From contig NZ_UWPJ01000024.1 in NCBI RefSeq assembly GCF_900606115.1, forward strand, positions 119,667 to 183,666: 64,000 bases of DNA. Direction: 5' to 3'. Origin of the DNA: Pigmentiphaga humi. GTDB taxonomy: Bacteria > Pseudomonadota > Gammaproteobacteria > Burkholderiales > Burkholderiaceae_B. The stretch's first letter is position 1. Each line of letters begins with the position of its first letter. Made by a program: the position numbers and the translations under genes. The notes beneath the pieces were generated by a model that was not told where the DNA came from, did not search any database, and saw nothing but the letters and a program-made list of their open reading frames with translations. This document shows positions 48,243 to 57,385 of the stretch, in pieces.

Positions 48243-49949
48243 TCAGGTTCCGGCCGGCTCCGGCCAGACCGCGCCGCCCGCGTGGGTCACGGCGCCCAGG
48301 TCCGCCTGGCCGACCGTCCTGGCGTACTTGGACAACAGCCCGGCGCGATGATTGGGCGGCGGGGGCTGCCAGGCCGCGCGGCGGCGCGCCAGCTCGGCCT
48401 CGTCCACCAGCAGCTCCAGCGTGCGCGCATCGCCGTCGACGCGGATGCGGTCGCCGTCGCGCACCAGCGCCAGCGGGCCGCCCGCCGCCGCCTCCGGCGC
48501 GATGTGGCCGACGCAGATGCCGCGCGTGGCGCCGGAGAACCTGCCGTCTGTCAGCAAGGCGACCTTCTCGCCCATTTGCTGGCCGTAGATGAGCGCGGTC
48601 ACGCCCAGCATCTCGCGCATGCCCGGGCCGCCCGCCGGGCCCTCGTAGCGGATGATGAGCACGTCGCCCTCGGCGTAGCGGCGCTCGCTGACGGCCCGGG
48701 CGCAGGCATCCTCGCCGTCGAACACGCGGGCCGGCCCCTCGTGCACGCGCTTGGACAGGCCGGCCACCTTCAGCAGCGCGCCGTCCGGGGCGAGGTTGCC
48801 CTTGAGCACCGCCAGCCCGCCGTCGGGCAGGATGGGCCGGGCGGCGCGGCGCACGACCTTCTCGTCGGGCTCGGGCGCGGCGCCATGCTCTTCGGCCAGG
48901 GTGCGGCCGGTCACGGTCGGACAGGTGCCGTCGATGTGGCCGCTGCCGATCAATTCGCGGATCAGCACCGACACGCCGCCGATGTCGTAGACGTCCTTGG
49001 CGACGTACTTGCCGCCGGGCCGCAGGTCGCCGATCAGCGGCGTGCGCGCGAACACCTCGGCCACGTCGTCCACCGTGAAGACGATGCCGGCTTCGTTGGC
49101 GATGGCCGGGATGTGCAGCGCGGCGTTGGTCGATCCGCCCGTGGCCGCCACCAGGGCGCAGGCGTTCTCCAGGGATTTGCGCGTGACCAGGTCGCGCGGC
49201 AGCGGGCCGCCTTCCTCGATGATGTGCATGACGATCTGGCCGGCGCGGCGGGCGATGTCCAGGCGCTCGGAATAGACGCCCGGCACCATGGCCGAATTGG
49301 GCACGGTCAGGCCCAGCGCCTCGGCCACCATCGCCATGGTGTTGGCGGTGAACTGGCCCGCGCACGCGCCTATGGTGGGCTTGCAGGCGCGCTCGAGCAG
49401 CATGACTTTTTCCTCGGTCATCTTGCCGGTCTGCGCCGCGCCCACCGCCTCGTAGGCGTCGAGCACGGTAATGTCGCGGCCCTCGAAACGCCCCGGCAGC
49501 GCGCTGCCGCCATAGACGAACACGCCTGGCACGTTGCAGCGCACCAGGCCCATCATCGCGCCCGGCAGCGTCTTGTCGCAGCCGCCGAACGCCACCAGCC
49601 CGTCATGGGCATGGCCGTGCACCACGGCCTCGATCGAATCGGCGATCAGCTCGCGGCTGACCAGCGAGAACTTCATGCCCTCATGGTTCATGCCGATGCC
49701 GTCGGACACCGAGATGGTCGAGAACTCGCGCGGCGTGCCGCCGGCCGAGGCCACGCCCATGCGCGCCGCCTCGACCTGGGGCGCATGGGTCATGTTGCAG
49801 GGGCTCAGGTCGCCGCGCATGCTGACGATGCCCACCATGGGCTTGGCGATGTCGGCGTCGTCCAGGCCGGTGGCGCGCATGAAGGCGCGATGCGGCGTCC
49901 GGTCCAGGCCATGGCGCGTAATGTCGGATCTGAGTCGCTTGGTCGTCAT
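48243..49949 (-). CDS. IlvD/Edd-family dehydratase
   Basis: 568-aa Fe-S dehydratase, which removes water from 2,3-dihydroxy acids (branched-chain precursors) or sugar acids. Seen: SDITRHGLDRTPHRAFMRAT, cluster ligand regions CNMTHAPQVEAARMG, LVAFGGCDKTLPGAMMG and ACAGQFTANTMAMVAEALGL (three Cys), and SGATRGICVGHIAPEAAAGG in the C-terminal domain. The context is catabolic, not ilv biosynthesis, so sugar-acid dehydration is likelier than valine/isoleucine synthesis, but the subfamily cannot be fixed by eye. First enzyme gene after the regulator. Confidence 0.9.
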   Translation of the reverse strand: MTTKRLRSDITRHGLDRTPHRAFMRATGLDDADIAKPMVGIVSMRGDLSPCNMTHAPQVEAARMGVASAGGTPREFSTISVSDGIGMNHEGMKFSLVSRELIADSIEAVVHGHAHDGLVAFGGCDKTLPGAMMGLVRCNVPGVFVYGGSALPGRFEGRDITVLDAYEAVGAAQTGKMTEEKVMLLERACKPTIGACAGQFTANTMAMVAEALGLTVPNSAMVPGVYSERLDIARRAGQIVMHIIEEGGPLPRDLVTRKSLENACALVAATGGSTNAALHIPAIANEAGIVFTVDDVAEVFARTPLIGDLRPGGKYVAKDVYDIGGVSVLIRELIGSGHIDGTCPTVTGRTLAEEHGAAPEPDEKVVRRAARPILPDGGLAVLKGNLAPDGALLKVAGLSKRVHEGPARVFDGEDACARAVSERRYAEGDVLIIRYEGPAGGPGMREMLGVTALIYGQQMGEKVALLTDGRFSGATRGICVGHIAPEAAAGGPLALVRDGDRIRVDGDARTLELLVDEAELARRRAAWQPPPPNHRAGLLSKYARTVGQADLGAVTHAGGAVWPEPAGT

Positions 49950-49968
49950 GGATGAAACTCCGGGATGT

Positions 49969-50673
49969 TCAAGGATGGGGAATGCCGGGCTCGTGGAGCG
50001 GCGTGCCGGCGAGGCGGTCGAAGATCCAGCTCACGTCGGTTTCGACGAACTTGCGCGCCGCGGCGTAATCGCCGGCCCGGAACGCCTGGACCGTCGATTC
50101 GTGCAGGCGGTCGGCCGTCACGGCATCGGTATGCAGCAGTTCGCGCATCGCGCGCAGATAGGCGCCGGAGCGCAGCCACAGGCTGTCGATCACCGCCAGC
50201 ATGACCGGCGACTGCGCCGCCTGGTAGATGGTGTAGTGGAAGATGCGGTTCTTCTCCAGGCTTTCGGCCAGCCCTTCGCGCGACCGGCGCGCCACCGTGA
50301 TCTCCTCGGCCAGCCGCGCCAGTTCGTCGATCTGCGCGGCCCTCAGGTGCGGACCGGCCCATTCGGCAACCGTGCCCTCCACCAGCACCCGCGAACGGCG
50401 GATGTCTTCCAGCCGCTCGGGCGTGATCAGCGGCACCCGCACCGTGCCGCTGCGCATGGGCTCCAGTCCTTGCTGCGCCACCAGTTGGCGCAAGGCTTCG
50501 CGCACCGGCATGGTGCTGGTCTGGAGCGCGTTGGCGAGTTCCTGGATGCCCAGCACCTGGCCGGCCGGATACTCGCCGTGCATCAGCTTGTTGCGCAGGG
50601 TCCGGTAGACCGACTCGGCCACCGACGCCCGGACGATGGGCTGGATGTCGCCCAAGGCGGAAAGTGTGGTCAT
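49969..50673 (-). CDS. GntR family (FadR subgroup) regulator
   Basis: 234-aa regulator. The winged helix at the N-terminus has SVAESVYRTLRNKLMHGEYP, LGIQELANALQTSTMPVREA and LRQLVAQQGLEPM; the FadR/FCD-type helical ligand domain follows with RRSRVLVEGTVAEWA, NRIFHYTIYQAAQSPVMLAV and RELLHTDAVTADRLHESTVQ (metal-binding Asp/His positions). ATG at 50673 gives MTTLSALGD, and is nearer the RBS-like GGACGATC than the upstream frame. Likely represses its downstream operon (dehydratase to isomerase) until the substrate binds. Confidence 0.92.
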   Translation of the reverse strand: MTTLSALGDIQPIVRASVAESVYRTLRNKLMHGEYPAGQVLGIQELANALQTSTMPVREALRQLVAQQGLEPMRSGTVRVPLITPERLEDIRRSRVLVEGTVAEWAGPHLRAAQIDELARLAEEITVARRSREGLAESLEKNRIFHYTIYQAAQSPVMLAVIDSLWLRSGAYLRAMRELLHTDAVTADRLHESTVQAFRAGDYAAARKFVETDVSWIFDRLAGTPLHEPGIPHP

Positions 50674-50729
50674 GAAGGACGATCTCTGTAGCGGAGCGTG
50701 GGAGGCGCCGAGGATCGCAGATATTCGAT

Positions 50730-50741
50730 ATTTGATCAAAT
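50730..50741. promoter_or_regulatory. GntR operator candidate
   Basis: Perfect 12-bp palindrome ATTTGATCAAAT, 57 bases upstream of the GntR start, in a short AT-rich patch. Its size and place suit autoregulation by the GntR protein. The site is between the GntR gene and the divergent thpR gene. Confidence 0.4.
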
Positions 50742-50861
50742 CCTAACAGCCTCGCCGGCTGTCTTGCACCGGGGATTACATGGAGCCGAAGCGGTTTGCG
50801 CTCCGGCGGCCGTGAACCGGCGAAAATGGCGCTAGGCCCCTTTCCCGAAGGACGCGTATCC

Positions 50862-51401
50862 ATGCCCGCAGCGCCCCTCTGCCATCCGCGCAGCTTCATC
50901 GCCCTGGCCCCCGATGCCGCCAGCCGCGCCCGCCTGGCCGAAGCCGGCACGGCATTGCCGCCGGCCCGGCTGCTGGCCGCCGACCTGCACCTGACGATCG
51001 CTTTCCTGGGCGCGCTGGAGGCCAGGCAGGCCGCGGCGCTGCAGGCGGCCCTGCAGCCGCTGGCGCGCGCCATACCCGACCTGGAAGCAGCCGGGCTGAC
51101 GCTGTGGCCCCATGCCGCCCGCGCGCGGGTGGCCGTGGCCACCTTCGGCCTGCCTGACGCCTTGCGGCAGATGGTGGCGCAGACGCAGGCCGTCCTGCGC
51201 GCCATGGACCTGCCGGTGGAGGACCGCCCCTACCGGCCCCACGTCACGCTGGCGCGGTTCGGGGCGGGCAAGCCCGCGCCGCGGGCCCTGCCGGAGATCG
51301 CCCTGCCGCCGATGCGCTTCGAGACGCTGGGCCTGTACTGCAGCGCCGGGCCGGGCGCCGGCACGCGGTATCGCGCGCTGTTCCGGCTGCCGCTGGCCTG
51401 A
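50862..51401 (+). CDS. thpR: RNA 2',3'-cyclic phosphodiesterase
   Basis: 179-aa 2H phosphoesterase (ThpR/LigT), which opens 2',3'-cyclic phosphates at RNA ends. Two HxT motifs: LHLTIAFLGALE (about residue 44) and RPHVTLARFG (about residue 127). N-terminal RSFIALAPDAASRARLAEAG and C-terminal RYRALFRLPLA are typical. ATG at 50862 has AAGGA (50849-50853). Unrelated to the flanking operons. Confidence 0.9.
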   Translation: MPAAPLCHPRSFIALAPDAASRARLAEAGTALPPARLLAADLHLTIAFLGALEARQAAALQAALQPLARAIPDLEAAGLTLWPHAARARVAVATFGLPDALRQMVAQTQAVLRAMDLPVEDRPYRPHVTLARFGAGKPAPRALPEIALPPMRFETLGLYCSAGPGAGTRYRALFRLPLA

Positions 51402-51428
51402 CCCGGCGCCCGCTCCCGCGCCGGCCGC

Positions 51429-53051
51429 TCAGGCCTGGGCGCTGGGCAGCGGCGAGCTTTCCGAGAGCCGGATCATCTCGACCGCCAGCGCCGCCACCTG
51501 CCGGTCGCGCTCGGCGCGCGCGGCGGGTTCGTTCCAGAGATCCTCGGTCTCGTGCGGATCGGCCTCCAGATCGTAGAACTCGCAGACGGCCGGATCGTCG
51601 GACAGCGTGAGGCGATAGCGGCGGTCGAACAGCGTGCGCACCTTGAAGCGTCGCGGACGGCCGAACGCGTATTGCAGCGGCTCGCTCTCGACCACGATGC
51701 CGGCGCGCTCAGGCGCGGGGGCGGCGGCGTCCTGGATCTGCGGCAGCAGGTTGACGCCCTGGATGCCGTTGAACGGCGCCACGCCGGCCCGCGCCAGAAT
51801 GGTCTGGGCGATGTCCACGCTGCCCGCCACCGTATCGAGGACCGCGCCGCGGCGCGCCTCGGGCAAGGCGGGATCGCTCCAGATGAAGGGCACCTGGGTC
51901 ACGCTGCGGTAGTGCATCACGCCTTTGAGCGCAATGCCGTGGTCGCCCATCATCTCGCCATGATCGGAGGTGAAGATGACCACGGTGTCTTCGCGCAGGC
52001 CCAGTTCGTCGAGCTTGGCCAGCACGCGTCCCACGCAATCGTCGACCAGGCCGATCGAACCGTAGGTCAGCGCCGTCACCTCGCGGCACTCGCGCTCGTT
52101 CAGCGCGAACGGAATGTAGGCCTCGCGCGATGCGCCGGCCTGGGTGCGCTCATGCACCGCCTGCAGCAATGCGGGGCGCTGGTGCTGGTGGAACGAGGGC
52201 GGCAGCGGGATGCCGGCGGGGTCGTACATGCCCCAATACTTGCCCGGCGGCGTGAACGGATGGTGCGGGTCCGGGAACGAGCACTGGATGAAGAACGGCG
52301 CCTCGCCCCCGCGCTCGGCATGCTCCGCCAGCCAGGCGCAGGTCTGCTCGGCCACGTAGGTGGACGGATACAGCTCCACCGGCATGCGCGTGCGCCAGGC
52401 TTGCGGCGAATCGTAGCGCGCATCGGGAATGGCGTTCTCCCGGCCGCGCAGGCTGTCGGGGTCGGGATGGCGCTGCGCCAGCCAGCGCGCGTAGTCGCCC
52501 TGCACCCGGTCGCCGTGCATGGTGCACAGGCTGACGTGGTCGAAGCCGTAGAACGGCGTCCGTACCGCGAAGTCCGGATCGGCCTTCCAGTAAGGCGTCC
52601 ATTCGTTGTCGTAGTCGCGGCCGCGGCGGTGATGCCGGTGCGCGTCCTGGAGCGCGTCCGAAGGCGGCCGGCCGCCGTTGAGGTTCTCCCAGCCGCGGAT
52701 CGGCGGATTGTTGTAGCCGAAGTTCTGCAGGTGGGACTTGCCCACCAGCGCGGTCGCATAGCCGGCTTCGCGCAGCAGCTCGACGAAGGTGACGTCCTCG
52801 CGCGAGAGCGGAATGCCGTTGTGCAGCACGCCGTGCAGCGAAGGCATGCGCCCGGTCATCAGCGTAGCGCGATTGGACATGCAGGTCGGACTGGCCACAT
52901 AGAACCGGCTGGCGCGCACGCCCGTGCCAGCCAGGGCGTCGAGGTGGGGCGTGCGCAGGATGGGATTGCCGTAGCACCCCAGATGATCGGCCCGCTGCTG
53001 GTCGGTCATGACCAGCAGGATGTTGGGCCGCTTGGCGGCGGGCTGGCTCAT
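51429..53051 (-). CDS. Sulfatase-family hydrolase with an unusual active-site signature
   Basis: 540-aa alkaline-phosphatase-superfamily enzyme (arylsulfatase/phosphonate monoester hydrolase group). Metal-binding NILLVMTDQQRADHLGCYGN, the formylglycine region VASPTCMSNRATLMTGRMPS with C57 as the residue to be oxidised, and FTSDHGEMMGDHGIALKG. The canonical CxPSR has become CMSNR, Pro replaced by Ser, which may change modification by the FGE enzyme or the substrate. No signal peptide, so cytoplasmic. Its ATG overlaps the stop of the upstream Bug gene by one base. Likely acts on an organic sulfate or phosphate ester taken up by that Bug system. Confidence 0.9.
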   Translation of the reverse strand: MSQPAAKRPNILLVMTDQQRADHLGCYGNPILRTPHLDALAGTGVRASRFYVASPTCMSNRATLMTGRMPSLHGVLHNGIPLSREDVTFVELLREAGYATALVGKSHLQNFGYNNPPIRGWENLNGGRPPSDALQDAHRHHRRGRDYDNEWTPYWKADPDFAVRTPFYGFDHVSLCTMHGDRVQGDYARWLAQRHPDPDSLRGRENAIPDARYDSPQAWRTRMPVELYPSTYVAEQTCAWLAEHAERGGEAPFFIQCSFPDPHHPFTPPGKYWGMYDPAGIPLPPSFHQHQRPALLQAVHERTQAGASREAYIPFALNERECREVTALTYGSIGLVDDCVGRVLAKLDELGLREDTVVIFTSDHGEMMGDHGIALKGVMHYRSVTQVPFIWSDPALPEARRGAVLDTVAGSVDIAQTILARAGVAPFNGIQGVNLLPQIQDAAAPAPERAGIVVESEPLQYAFGRPRRFKVRTLFDRRYRLTLSDDPAVCEFYDLEADPHETEDLWNEPAARAERDRQVAALAVEMIRLSESSPLPSAQA

Positions 53052-54034
53052 CAGTCGGCGGAGATGTTGAACGCTTTGATGATCTTGCCGTAGTCCTCGT
53101 ACTCGGCCTTGGCCATGCGCGCCAGGTCTTCCGGCGAGCCGCCCAGCGGCACTTCCCACTGGTTCTTGAGCTTGGCGACCGTATCGGGCATCTGCAGCGC
53201 CGCGTTGAACTCCTTGTTCAGCTTGTCGACGACCGCGGCGGGCGTGCCCTTGGGCGCGAACACGCCGTACCAGGCGCCCGTGGCGGTGTTGGGAAAGCCT
53301 TGCTCGGCCAGCGTGGGCAGCTCGGGCATCAGCGGCGAACGCTCTTTCTCGGCGGCGCCCAGCGCGACCAGCCGGCCGGCCGCGATGTGCGGCGCGACCA
53401 CGCCGATGGCGGCATAGGTGATCTTGACGTGTCCGCCCACCACGTCGGCCAGCGCGGGCGCCACGCCCTTGTACGGTACGTGCAGCATGTTCACGTCGGC
53501 CGACTTCTTGAACAGCTCGCCGGCGATGTGCATGGGCGAACCGCTGCCGGGGGTGGCGTAGGCCAGGCCGGGCTGCTTCTTGAGCAGCGCCACCAGTTCC
53601 TTGGCGTTGTGCACGCCCAGCGAGGGATGCGCGACCATGATCATGGCGCCCTTGGAAGGCGCGATCACCGGCGCGAAGTCATGGAGCACGTCGAGATTGA
53701 TGTTGGTGCCCTTGGGCAGCACGTGCGGCGCGATCAGGAAGGTGTTCGGGGCGAACAGCAGCGTATAGCCGTCGGCCGGCGCGCGCGCCACCGCTCCCGC
53801 GCCGATCATGCCGCTGACGCCGGCGCGGTTCTCGACGATGACGGGCTGGTGCAGCCGCGCGGCGAGCTTCTCGCCCAGCATGCGGGCGCCGATGTCCGGC
53901 CCGCCGCCGGGGGGATAGCCGACGATGATGGTGATGGGCCTGGAGGGAAAATCCTGGGCCTGCGCGGGCGCGGCCAGGGCAGCCAGCGCAACGCAGCTCA
54001 AGGCGAAGGCGAACGGGCGGAGCAATGCAATCAT
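53051..54034 (-). CDS. Bug-family tripartite tricarboxylate transporter receptor
   Basis: 327-aa periplasmic receptor. Signal peptide FAFALSCVALAALAAPAQAQ followed by the hallmark DFPSRPITIIVGYPPGGGPD and ENRAGVSGMIGAGAVARAPA, then PADGYTLLFAPNTFLIAP. ATG at 54034. It and the sulfatase share one base (TGATG), so they form one operon transcribed away from the divergent AraC gene at 54235. It probably binds the precursor of the sulfatase substrate; inference. Confidence 0.92.
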   Translation of the reverse strand: MIALLRPFAFALSCVALAALAAPAQAQDFPSRPITIIVGYPPGGGPDIGARMLGEKLAARLHQPVIVENRAGVSGMIGAGAVARAPADGYTLLFAPNTFLIAPHVLPKGTNINLDVLHDFAPVIAPSKGAMIMVAHPSLGVHNAKELVALLKKQPGLAYATPGSGSPMHIAGELFKKSADVNMLHVPYKGVAPALADVVGGHVKITYAAIGVVAPHIAAGRLVALGAAEKERSPLMPELPTLAEQGFPNTATGAWYGVFAPKGTPAAVVDKLNKEFNAALQMPDTVAKLKNQWEVPLGGSPEDLARMAKAEYEDYGKIIKAFNISAD

Positions 54035-54234
54035 GGAAACACCTGTGGACCGGAAAAAGCGAGCGGATTGGGGGATCAGGGCCCCCTTGTGACGCAGGTG
54101 TGGCCCCGCGCTGATTCTTTCTTGAAAGCCCACCAGCCTCCACCCCAATAACGACTCATTACGCCGCAATTCGTCCCAGCTCCGGGACATTACCGATACA
54201 ATCGCGAGGGTAGACGGCACTGGCGGAGGCAAGC

Positions 54235-55173
54235 GTGGATGTCTTGAGCGAAGTCCTGTCGGGTTGCCGCGCCGAAAGCGCCACGACGGGGCGGTTCACC
54301 CTGCATGCGCCGTGGTCGCTGGAATCCGTCGGCATAGACGGCGCGGTATTCCGCATCGCGCGCGGCGCGCCGTACTGGATACACCTGGAAGGCGCGCAGC
54401 CGCTGCAGGTCTCGGCCGGCGACCTGCTCCTGCTGCCGCGCGGCGGCCGGCACGTCATCTCCTCGGCGCCGGGCCTGCCCGCGACCCCCTTCACCAAGGT
54501 GCTTGCCGACTACGGCATGAAAGAGCGCGGCGAAAAACCGCTGGTCTTCTCGGTCGGCGGCGCAGGCACGCCCACGGAGCTGTTCACCACCATCGTCAAC
54601 TACGGTCCTGCGGGACGAAATGCGGTGCTCCGTTTTCTGCCTCGCGTCATCCACCTGCGCGAGAACGACATCCATTTGGCCGCGTGCCTGGCGCCGACCA
54701 TGGAAATGTTCATCGAGGAAAGCCTGAGCCGCCAGCCCGGCTGGAAACTCTCGGCGGCGCGCATGGGCGACCTGCTGATGGTGCACGTGCTGCGCGCCTA
54801 CCTGCTGCGCCACCGGGAAACCGACAGCACGCCCGACTGGCTGCGCGGCTTGTCCGACCCCAAGATCGGGCAGGCGATCATGCTGATGCACAACGCGCCG
54901 GAGCAGCCCTGGTCGCTGCCGACATTGGCCGATACGGTATGCATGTCGCGCTCACGATTTGCCGCGCGTTTCCGCGAACTGGTGGGCGTCTCGCCCATGG
55001 CCTACCTGGCCTCGCGGCGCATGGAACGGGCGGCCGAGCGCCTCAGGCTGGGGCCCGTGCGGCTGGCCGACGTCGCGGAACTGGTGGGATACAGCTCGGA
55101 GAAGATCTTCGCGCGCGCCTTCCGCCGCTGGGCGGGCATGCCGCCCAGCGAATACGGCAGGCGCGCGGAATAG
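54235..55173 (+). CDS. AraC family transcriptional regulator
   Basis: 312-aa regulator. N-terminal cupin-6-like sensor (GVDGAVFRIARGAPYWIHLE region: RIARGAPYWIHLEGAQPLQV, SAGDLLLLPRGGRHVISSAP). C-terminal AraC/XylS domain with two helix-turn-helix units: SLPTLADTVCMSRSRFAARF and VRLADVAELVGYSSEKIFAR, AFRRWAGMPPSEYGRR. GTG start at 54235 with GGAGG at 54225-54229. It is divergent from the Bug-sulfatase operon and the likely activator of it. The 200-base gap shows no obvious repeat. Confidence 0.9.
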   Translation: MDVLSEVLSGCRAESATTGRFTLHAPWSLESVGIDGAVFRIARGAPYWIHLEGAQPLQVSAGDLLLLPRGGRHVISSAPGLPATPFTKVLADYGMKERGEKPLVFSVGGAGTPTELFTTIVNYGPAGRNAVLRFLPRVIHLRENDIHLAACLAPTMEMFIEESLSRQPGWKLSAARMGDLLMVHVLRAYLLRHRETDSTPDWLRGLSDPKIGQAIMLMHNAPEQPWSLPTLADTVCMSRSRFAARFRELVGVSPMAYLASRRMERAAERLRLGPVRLADVAELVGYSSEKIFARAFRRWAGMPPSEYGRRAE

Positions 55174-55191
55174 CGCTGCGCCTCGGGGGCG

Positions 55192-56049
55192 TCAGGCTTC
55201 CTGCTGGCGCACGATCAGCACGTCGCAAGGCGTGTGCTGGATCAGTTGCTCGGCCACGCTGCCGATGGCGGTGCGCAGGATGCCGGTGCGGCCATGCGTG
55301 CCCAGGACCAGCAGTTCGGTCGGATGGCGGGCGACGTAGTCGGCCACGACGTCCTCGGGCAGGCCGTGTTCGAGCTTCCATTCGAGGTCCGGGCGGTTCA
55401 GCGTCGCGCCATGAGTCTGCAGGAAGGCCGCGACCTCGCCATCGGCCGCGGCCTTGGCCTGGGCGACCGTGGCGGCATCCGGATGCGCCTTGGCCGTGGG
55501 ATAGGCATGGCACAGCACCGGGCGGGCGTCCGGGAACAGCGTCAAGGCGGTCTGCAGCGCCTGGCGCGAGCCTTCGGAGAAGTCGATTGCCGCCACCAGA
55601 TCGCGGTACTCATGATGCGGACGCTCGCGCACGATCAAGACCGGGACCTCGGCCTCGCGCGCCAGTTTCTCGACCGTCGTGCCGAGCAGCAGCCGGCCCA
55701 GGGTCTCGCCGCGCGCGACGCCGGTCACGATCAGGTCGCATCCCCTGGCCTGCGCGGTCTTCTTGATGACCTCGACGGCATTCCCTTTTTCCACCACCAG
55801 TTCGATCTCGACCGCCGCGTCGCCCAGGCTGGCGCGCAGCCGGCTCTCCGCGGCGTTGCGATCGGCGGCCGGGTCGCGGCGCGCGGTCAGCACGTCGTTC
55901 AGCGTAGGTTCGATGGCGCAGACCGCCACCAGCTTGGCGCCGTGCGCCTTGGCCAGCTGCACCGCCCGGTCGAGCGCGCGGTCGCAGCGCGCGCTCAGGT
56001 CCGTGGCGAGCAGGATGCAGCGCAACGGCTTCGTGGAAATACCTTCCAT
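55192..56049 (-). CDS. Tandem universal stress protein
   Basis: 285-aa protein with two UspA domains. First: LRCILLATDLSARCDRALDR and DLIVTGVARGETLGRLLLGT; second: DLVAAIDFSEGSRQALQTAL and ELLVLGTHGRTGILRTAIGS, each with a G-2x-G-9x-G(S/T)-type ATP-binding end. ATG at 56049 with GGGAGAA. It probably binds ATP and responds to stress such as low oxygen; beside it lies a zinc alcohol dehydrogenase, a common pairing in anoxia- or stress-responsive groups. Confidence 0.93.
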   Translation of the reverse strand: MEGISTKPLRCILLATDLSARCDRALDRAVQLAKAHGAKLVAVCAIEPTLNDVLTARRDPAADRNAAESRLRASLGDAAVEIELVVEKGNAVEVIKKTAQARGCDLIVTGVARGETLGRLLLGTTVEKLAREAEVPVLIVRERPHHEYRDLVAAIDFSEGSRQALQTALTLFPDARPVLCHAYPTAKAHPDAATVAQAKAAADGEVAAFLQTHGATLNRPDLEWKLEHGLPEDVVADYVARHPTELLVLGTHGRTGILRTAIGSVAEQLIQHTPCDVLIVRQQEA

Positions 56050-56187
56050 GTAATTCTCCCTGTATGAACCGGGCCGCAGCCCGGCCGGCCGACGCCGGAT
56101 CGATATGAATGAAACAGCCTCTGGCGGGCGTTCGCCGCCTAAGATACCAACGGACGAGCGCAGCACAAAATCGCGGGGCACCGGCGT

Positions 56188-57219
56188 TTACGGAACCAGC
56201 ACTCCCCGGCCGCGTATGCGGCCCTCGCGCAGGCGCTGGTAGACCTCCTGCGCCTGCGCCATCGGAAAGGTTTCCACGTCGACGTGGATGTGGCCGCTCT
56301 GGGCCATGGCGATCACTTCCATCAGTTCGGTGCGCGATCCCCAATAAGGCACCGACACTTGGCATCCGTAGGGCGGGCTATTGGCGGCATAGTGGACCAC
56401 GCCGCCCGCGAGCCCGACCACGCTCAGCCGCGAACCGCGTCCGACGATGCCGACGCACAGGTCCACCGTGGTCTGCGCGCCGACCAGGTCCAGCGCCAGC
56501 ACCGCGCCGCGCGGGCCGGTCAGCGCGCGGATCGCGTCCGCCGCCGCCTGCGCGTCGCGCGTGTTGATCGTATGCGCGACGCCCAGCTCGCGCGCATGGG
56601 CCAGCTTGGCGTCGTCGACGTCGCAGGCCACCAGTTGCGCCGGCGTCAGCGCCCGCAGCAGCTGCACCGCCATATGGCCGAGTCCGCCGATGCCGACCAC
56701 CACCACGGTGGTCTCGGGAGTCAGCAAAGGCAATGCCGCCTTGATCGCATGGTAGGGCGTCAGTGCCGCGTCGCTCAGCGGCGCCGCGCTGACCGGATCG
56801 AGCGAGCCGAGCGACACCAGCAGGCGCGACGACGGCACCAGCATGTAGTCCGCCATGCCGCCGTCGGAGCCGAGCCCGCCGCCGAAACTGGGGATGCTGG
56901 CGTGGTTCTCGCAATAGTTCTCGGCCGACAACTGGCAGGTGTGGCAATGGCCGCAGCCCCATGGGCCGTACACCGCGACGGCGTCGCCCTCTTTCCAGCC
57001 TGTGACCCCGGCACCCAGCGCGGCGATCCAGCCGGCGTTCTCGTGTCCCAGCGTGAACGGCCCCTTGAAGCCTTCCATATCGTCGAGGATGTGCAGGTCG
57101 GAATGGCATACGCCCGCTCCCGCCACCTTGAGCAGCACCTCGCCCGGCCCGGGCTGGGGCACCGGGACGTCGTGGATTTCAGGGGGCCTGCCGGTCTCGA
57201 TGAAACGCACCGCTTTCAT
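56188..57219 (-). CDS. Zinc-dependent alcohol dehydrogenase
   Basis: 343-aa medium-chain dehydrogenase/reductase. Catalytic-zinc ligands in GAGVCHSDLHILDD (Cys, His region) and GHENAG; structural-zinc cysteines in GCGHCHTCQLSAENYC; NAD-binding TTVVVVGIGGLGHMAVQLLR; end IRGRGVLVP. Oxidises alcohols or reduces aldehydes with NAD(H). The ATG at 57219 has AAGGAGA (57226-57232 on the minus strand). It is separate by 138 bases from the universal stress gene; the 166 bases upstream to the LysR gene hold nothing evident. Confidence 0.93.
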   Translation of the reverse strand: MKAVRFIETGRPPEIHDVPVPQPGPGEVLLKVAGAGVCHSDLHILDDMEGFKGPFTLGHENAGWIAALGAGVTGWKEGDAVAVYGPWGCGHCHTCQLSAENYCENHASIPSFGGGLGSDGGMADYMLVPSSRLLVSLGSLDPVSAAPLSDAALTPYHAIKAALPLLTPETTVVVVGIGGLGHMAVQLLRALTPAQLVACDVDDAKLAHARELGVAHTINTRDAQAAADAIRALTGPRGAVLALDLVGAQTTVDLCVGIVGRGSRLSVVGLAGGVVHYAANSPPYGCQVSVPYWGSRTELMEVIAMAQSGHIHVDVETFPMAQAQEVYQRLREGRIRGRGVLVP

Positions 57220-57385
57220 GAGAATCTCCTTGTTGGCTCGCGTCACGCGCGTGGGGACACGCGCTGTCTCCAGCATACGCATCGTGCGCGGCCGATCGCA
57301 ATCCCGCCGCGCCGAAAGTTTGTTCTCGATCAAGGATTGGTCACGAATACCGCCGCCGAGCCCCGGCCGGTGCCAGGTCTCCGGT

